Of a stretch of DNA of 64,000 nt, positions 59,876-64,000 are shown in pieces. The notes beneath the pieces were generated by a model, which searched no databases, had not been told where the DNA came from, and saw only the letters and a program-made list of their open reading frames with translations. The stretch's first letter is position 1. The number at the start of each line of letters is the position of its first letter. Source of the stretch: Amoebidium appalachense (lineage: Eukaryota; Ichthyosporea); the NCBI GenBank assembly GCA_963693365.1, contig CAVNZM010000005.1:7874001-7938000 (forward strand), read 5' to 3'. The position numbers were made by a program, and so were the translations under genes.

Positions 59876-60573
59876 CTATGCACAGTACTGTTGGTGGCTA
59901 TGTGCCACATGACCCCACACAGGGGGGTTGCAGTGTGGCTGTGGCTGCACAATCCTCAGGACAGCAGCCTGGCAGCCCCTGTGGCGCACGCCCAGCCACT
60001 GGTAGTGCAGGCCATGCTGCAGCACCGCCTCGTACCAGGCCCTCAGCTCGTGCGCCTCAAAGCCCTCGTAGCCCAGCAGCTCGTCAAACACCACCACACT
60101 GCCCGCCACCAGCCGGGGCCCCAACAGCCCCAGCACCAGCCGGGCCGACATGTAGACGTCACAGTCCACGTGCAGCAGCGCAACGGGCCCAGGGTGCTGG
60201 GCCAGGAACCCCGGCAGCGTGTCTGCAAACCAGCCCACCACCAGCTGCACGTTGGACCCCACTGCAGGCAGCTGCCCCTGCACGTCAAACGCCCCGGCCT
60301 GGCCCCTCGTGGTCAGTGTAATCTAGCTATAGTCGTCACTTTTTTTTTTTGGATGAAATGGGAGAGGGGGAGGGGGGGGCTGACGCGTGATACAGGCATA
60401 GTACGAAGTACGATTTTATGTCTCTACAGCCCGACTCAAAGTATGCAACTGAAGTAGAGCCTCCCCCCCTCCTCCCCAATAACCACAACCACCACCACCA
60501 TTTTTTCTTTGTGTGTGTGTGTGTGTGGTGGTGGTGGTGGTGGTGGTGGTGGTGGTGGTGGTGTTTTTCTTTT

Positions 60574-60639
<66 letters not shown>

Positions 60640-60674
60640 GCACACCGAAGCCTGTCATTTACCACCACTATATC

Positions 60675-60732
<58 letters not shown>

Positions 60733-60751
60733 CGCGCGCGCGTGTGTGTGT

Positions 60752-60786
<35 letters not shown>

Positions 60787-61475
60787 GAGGTGGTGGTGGT
60801 GGTGTGTGTGTGGGAAGGGGGGGGTGGGGTGGGGGGGGGGGGGGGGGGGGGGGGAGGTTCAGCACCTCGAAGCCTGTGATCCAGGGTGTGGGCAGGCCCC
60901 TGAAGCTGTCGAAGCCGTAGACCGTGGCTGCCTGGGGGGCCGCCTCAGACAGCACCTGCAGGCTGCGGCCCCTCCACACCCCAAACTCCAGCCACAGCCC
61001 AGCCGGCAGGACCAGGCTGGCGGCATGCTGCAGGGGGCTGGTGGCCAGCTCTGTGGCCGTGGCCAGGCGGCCCACGTGCTCGACATAGCGCACGTACGGA
61101 CCGTGGCCGCAGCCACAGCACAGGCCCAGCTGCCGGGCCAGTGCCCTCAGCGCCTGCTGCTGCCCTGCCGCCTGCCGGCCCTCGTGCTCCTGCAGCCACA
61201 GCTGCACCGCCCCGTGTGCATAATGAGTGCCTGCAAGTCCACCCGTCAGCACACCGGCCCGAGGGGGTCTAAGCAGCTGGTGGGGTAACCTACTCTTTGT
61301 GTCTGGCTGGCCGGCAGTCAGAGCGGCCAGCAGGCGCAGCTTGGAGGCTGTGGGGGCCAGGCCCTGCCGGCGCCAGCGCAGCACAAGGCCAAAGCCACTG
61401 GGGGGGCTGGGGCAGCCATGCACGGTGGCCCCTATGCCTGCCTGTCGGTGTGCTATCTTGCTTCGGCCTGTCTCC
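59876..61475 (-). CDS. class I SAM-dependent methyltransferase, TylF/macrocin O-MT-like
   Basis: Three exons are supported: about 61475-61294 (5' limit uncertain), 61230-60866 and 60298-59876. They join in phase and the last ends with TAG at 59876. SAM-binding motif I is LWLEFGVWRGRSLQVLSEA, the acidic strand end is VYGFDSFRGLPTPW, and the family block GAFDVQGQLP...VQLVVGWFADTLPGFL follows. Then LLHVDCDVYMSARLVLGLL and GSVVVFDELLGYEG give the metal/acid residues typical of TylF-like O-methyltransferases. The substrate cannot be told; in protists such proteins are often stand-alone. No in-frame ATG occurs in the open first exon, so a further 5' exon upstream of 61475 is likely, and the protein is incomplete as modelled (about 322 aa seen). 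The second intron carries the poly-T/poly-G/GT composite. Confidence 0.82.
60388..60450 (+). repeat. G-run-anchored repeat, diverged short copy
   Basis: After a G-rich run it reads ACAGGCATAGTACGAAGTAC, then AAGTATGCAACTGAAGTAGA and GCCTCC, following the order of copies A-C at lower identity. Confidence 0.5.
60511..60854. repeat. composite poly-T / poly-G / GT / GGT tract
   Basis: In order: (GT)n, (GGT)n, poly-T, G31, (GT)n, (GC)n and two further G-runs within an intron of the methyltransferase gene. Confidence 0.9.
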
Positions 61476-61736
61476 CTGTTACCACGAAAAGGAGGGTGAG
61501 TGGTGGACAATAAGCAAACAAAGGGGGTGCTATGTGCATAATTGATGACATGTGTTGCTAGAAGCTTTGGGCACGTTTGTGGGTGGGTGGGTTTCGTACA
61601 TGCAGGCAGGTGTGTGTACGGGTGTATGTGGCATGAACACCTGTGAAGACGCGTGGAGACAGAGGAGAGAGAGAGAGGGGGGCAGGGAGGGGGGAGGGGG
61701 GGGGGAGGGGGAGAGAGAAAGAGAAAGAGAGGGTAA

Positions 61737-61774
<38 letters not shown>

Positions 61775-63236
61775 TGTGTGTGTGTGTTTAAGTTGTGTGC
61801 GACTTTGTGTGAATGTGCACATTTATGGAATGGTGTGCTCGTGCATATTCGTGCTTGTACATGTGCACGTGTGCGTCACACCTGAGTCTGTGAAATTGTG
61901 CAAGTGTGTATGTGTGGTGTTTGCGTACTAAGCGGTGTGGTGTGAAAGAGCTACCACCTACTGAGGCGGTGTCTCCTTTTTTTTTTTTTTTTTTTTTTTT
62001 ACTTAAAAGGGACCTGAGTAGATGTTAAACGTCGCACGTGCGGCAACACGTCAGTACGTGTTAGGTGAAAGAGCAGGTTCACAGGGTGTTTGGCTGTGTC
62101 TATGCCTCAGCAGCCTGTGTGCTGTGCACTTAGCCGTGTGTTCTGTGGTCTCCGGCCAAAGGCCCCATTTAGTGCGGCCCTAAAGGTTTGGCTTAGCAGT
62201 TACTTTCCGCCCTACACCCTCCATCGCACCTACTCCCTCTCTTCTCTTCGCTGACTGCTCTGTTGCAGTCTTGTTTCGGTCCTTTCCCGACCCTGAGAGG
62301 CTCCCCATCCCTACCCCTACCTGCACTAGATCCCTTCTGCCCCCTCCCCTCCCCCTCCCCCCGCCCCTTCTCTCCCTCCTCAGTCCCCCCCCCCCGACCG
62401 CCCTCCCCTCCGCCCCGCTCTTCCCTCCTATCCCCGACACACACCACCACTACCTCCCAACCTACCCCCTCCGTCCGTCCGTCCGTCGCCCCCAGGCTTG
62501 CACGGTGCCAGGCATGCAAGCAGGCATACCGTATGCATATCTGTTCACTTCTGTGGTGTGTGGCTCTAGCCCTTCACTGGCTGACACAAACATACAGGCG
62601 GTCTGTGCGCGGTCCTATTTCCGCTAGCCTGGCATGGCTGCAGCTACACAAAAACACAACCTACGCTCGAGCGGTACCGGTTGCAAAATGTAACGCGCAC
62701 CATGCACGTGTGTCGCAGGCAGTACAGTATGACATCTGTTTACTCGAGGCAAAGAGAGACCAGTCTCAGGTATGGGTGGTTTTTGCTCGGAGTATCCCCT
62801 CAGCGGTATGTCATGATCAAGTACATAAATGTCGGGTGATGATTATATATCAGGGTTTGCTTTCTCTATGTACGAGGCACGACTAAAAAAAGAAAAATCA
62901 ATGAGGGGACCCCGTCTGAGCGCGGGATTCACAGAGAATCACTCAGATCAGTTTTATTGCAGCCACTCAGCAGCCCGCGTTCTAAATGAGCCAATCGCAG
63001 CGCGGCATATTGGCCATATATGGGGATGATGCGGTGCCGTTTGGACCAATAGGTGTACGGGCTAAACGGTCAGCCAATCAACATGCAGGTCGGGCGAGCA
63101 AGGCATGTGCGGGGCAGTGGCTAGCCTTGGAGAGCCTCAGTTGTACGCACAGCAGACACACACCACACAGGAAGGCACACAAGCAGGCACAGACAGGTCA
63201 AAAGCAGTGTAGTGGGCGGAGCAAGTAGCGAGAAAA
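61476..63236. other. intergenic, divergent 5' ends
   Basis: Contains (GT)n at about 61739-61772, a T24 run near 61978 and a pyrimidine-rich block at 62330-62440. It probably also holds the missing 5' exon of the methyltransferase gene; none could be assigned. The proximal promoter of the transporter gene is listed separately. Confidence 0.55.
62991..63078 (+). promoter_or_regulatory. CCAAT-box cluster upstream of the SLC35D-like gene
   Basis: Three CCAAT boxes (62991, 63046, 63074) and one inverted ATTGG (63009) lie within 90 bp, 160-245 bp before the start codon. This spacing is typical of NF-Y-bound promoters; binding is inferred. Confidence 0.5.
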
Positions 63237-64000
63237 ATGGCGCTGGATATTCCGAAGGTGGAGGAGGGGAAGGGGGCGCCGAGCAGGGCCCCTCGGTGCG
63301 GCAACAGTTTGTGGCGGGGCTGTTTTACGCCGTGTCATCGTTTGCTATCATGTTTGCTAACAAGTTCGTGCTGACTTCGTATCATTTCCCATCGTTTCTG
63401 TTTCTGGCCCTGAGCCAGTTTGTGGCCACGCTAATCCTGCTGTCGTTGGGCAAGCATTTTGGCATCATCTCCTTCCCAGACCTAGACAGGCAAGTGTTAC
63501 CCGGCATGTGCATGTGGGCCCCTTTTCTCTGTGTCATGAGCCTGCCTGCCTTGGTGCACCGTGCCACTGTGTTGGGAAGGAGGTGAAAGGGGTTATTTGC
63601 TGCTAATTAGCAAAGCATACGTCGAGCAAGTAGATAACTTTACCTTTCCTCCGCAGGAAAATGTTCTGGAAGGTGTTCCCTCTGCCGTTCATCTTCATGC
63701 TCAACACGCTTACGGGGTTGGGTGGCACTCAGAAGATCAGCATCCCCATGTTTACGGTGCTGAGACGCTTCTCTATTGTGTTCACCATGGTGCTGGAGGG
63801 CTACCTGCTCAAGGTGCACGCGTCCAACCGCGTTAAATTCAGTGTGTTCTTGATGGTGTTTGGGGCGGTCATAGCGGCGGTGGACGACCTTGTGTTTGAC
63901 CTGGGCGGCTACACGTTCATCATGGTCAACAACCTGGCCACGGCCGCAAACGGGGTGGTGACGAAGAAGAAGCTGGACTCCAAGGAGCTGGGCACGTTCG
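63237..64000 (+). CDS. nucleotide-sugar transporter, SLC35D-like (5' part)
   Basis: Exon 1 runs about 63237-63489 and exon 2 from 63657 past the window end. The protein is a drug/metabolite-superfamily transporter of Golgi/ER membranes exchanging UDP-sugars for UMP. Family blocks are FYAVSSFAIMFANKFVLTSY, FPSFLFLALSQFVATLILL, FPLPFIFMLNTLTGLGGTQK, ISIPMFTVLRRFSIVFTMVL, FGAVIAAVDDLVFDLGGYTF and NNLATAANGVVTKKKLDSKE, close to SLC35D1/D2. The only upstream ATG (63237) is one base out of frame with this sequence; a single missing G in the GGGG-AA-GGGGG stretch at about 63265-63275 would restore a short acidic N-terminus. The intron is GC-AG (GACAG|GCAAGT ... CCGCAG|G). The call to family is strong; UDP-GlcA, UDP-GalNAc or UDP-GlcNAc preference cannot be judged. 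Confidence 0.9.

Overview
The window is nuclear DNA from an intron-rich eukaryote. Genes are split by GT-AG introns (and one GC-AG intron). Introns and spacers are packed with (GT)n/(CA)n, poly-G/poly-C tracts (one G-run is 106 nt) and minisatellites. No operons, ribosome-binding sites, rRNA, tRNA or CRISPR arrays were seen. A syntenin-type tandem-PDZ gene, a FIP200/Atg11 autophagy scaffold, CENP-X and a PPR-bearing mitochondrial RNA polymerase together suggest an opisthokont, perhaps a unicellular holozoan. That placement is an inference, and no species is named.

Layout. 1-411: 3' end of an acyl-CoA thioesterase II gene (+). 2120-8489: an 11-exon gene (-) for a VASt-domain membrane protein. 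10501-11922: a three-exon cathepsin L-like protease (-). 16318-18373: a four-exon gene (-) for a protein of the archaeal/bacterial adenosine-specific kinase family, with a solo LTR just upstream of its start codon. 21029-21802: an intronless mitochondrial-carrier-like gene (+). 26214-26960: an intronless syntenin-like gene (+). 30112-44571: a mitochondrial RNA polymerase gene (-) of about 31 exons, head-to-head across 542 bp with CENPX (+, 45114-46336). CENPX converges on, and overlaps by 8 nt, an eight-exon unidentified helical-repeat gene (-, 46329-48672). 50199-59692: a FIP200/Atg11 gene (+) of about 27 exons. 59876-61475: a TylF-like methyltransferase (-), 5' end unresolved. 63237 to the window end: the start of an SLC35D-type nucleotide-sugar transporter (+).

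The exon models were built by hand from splice signals, reading-frame continuity and recalled family motifs. For nearly every junction the phases close exactly; exceptions are stated. The genes are unrelated housekeeping functions: mitochondrial transcription, centromere/DNA repair, autophagy, lipid and vesicle biology.

The most unusual signals are non-coding. A near-invariant GCTGAC element lies about 8-20 nt before most 3' splice sites and is probably the branch point. Several intronic minisatellites have units that include the adjacent 5' splice site or, in one gene, the stop codon. There is a 460-bp near-perfect palindrome in a POLRMT intron, a TA-flanked MITE in the FIP200 gene, a solo LTR with a 5-bp target duplication, and a dispersed repeat whose copies begin at a G-run.
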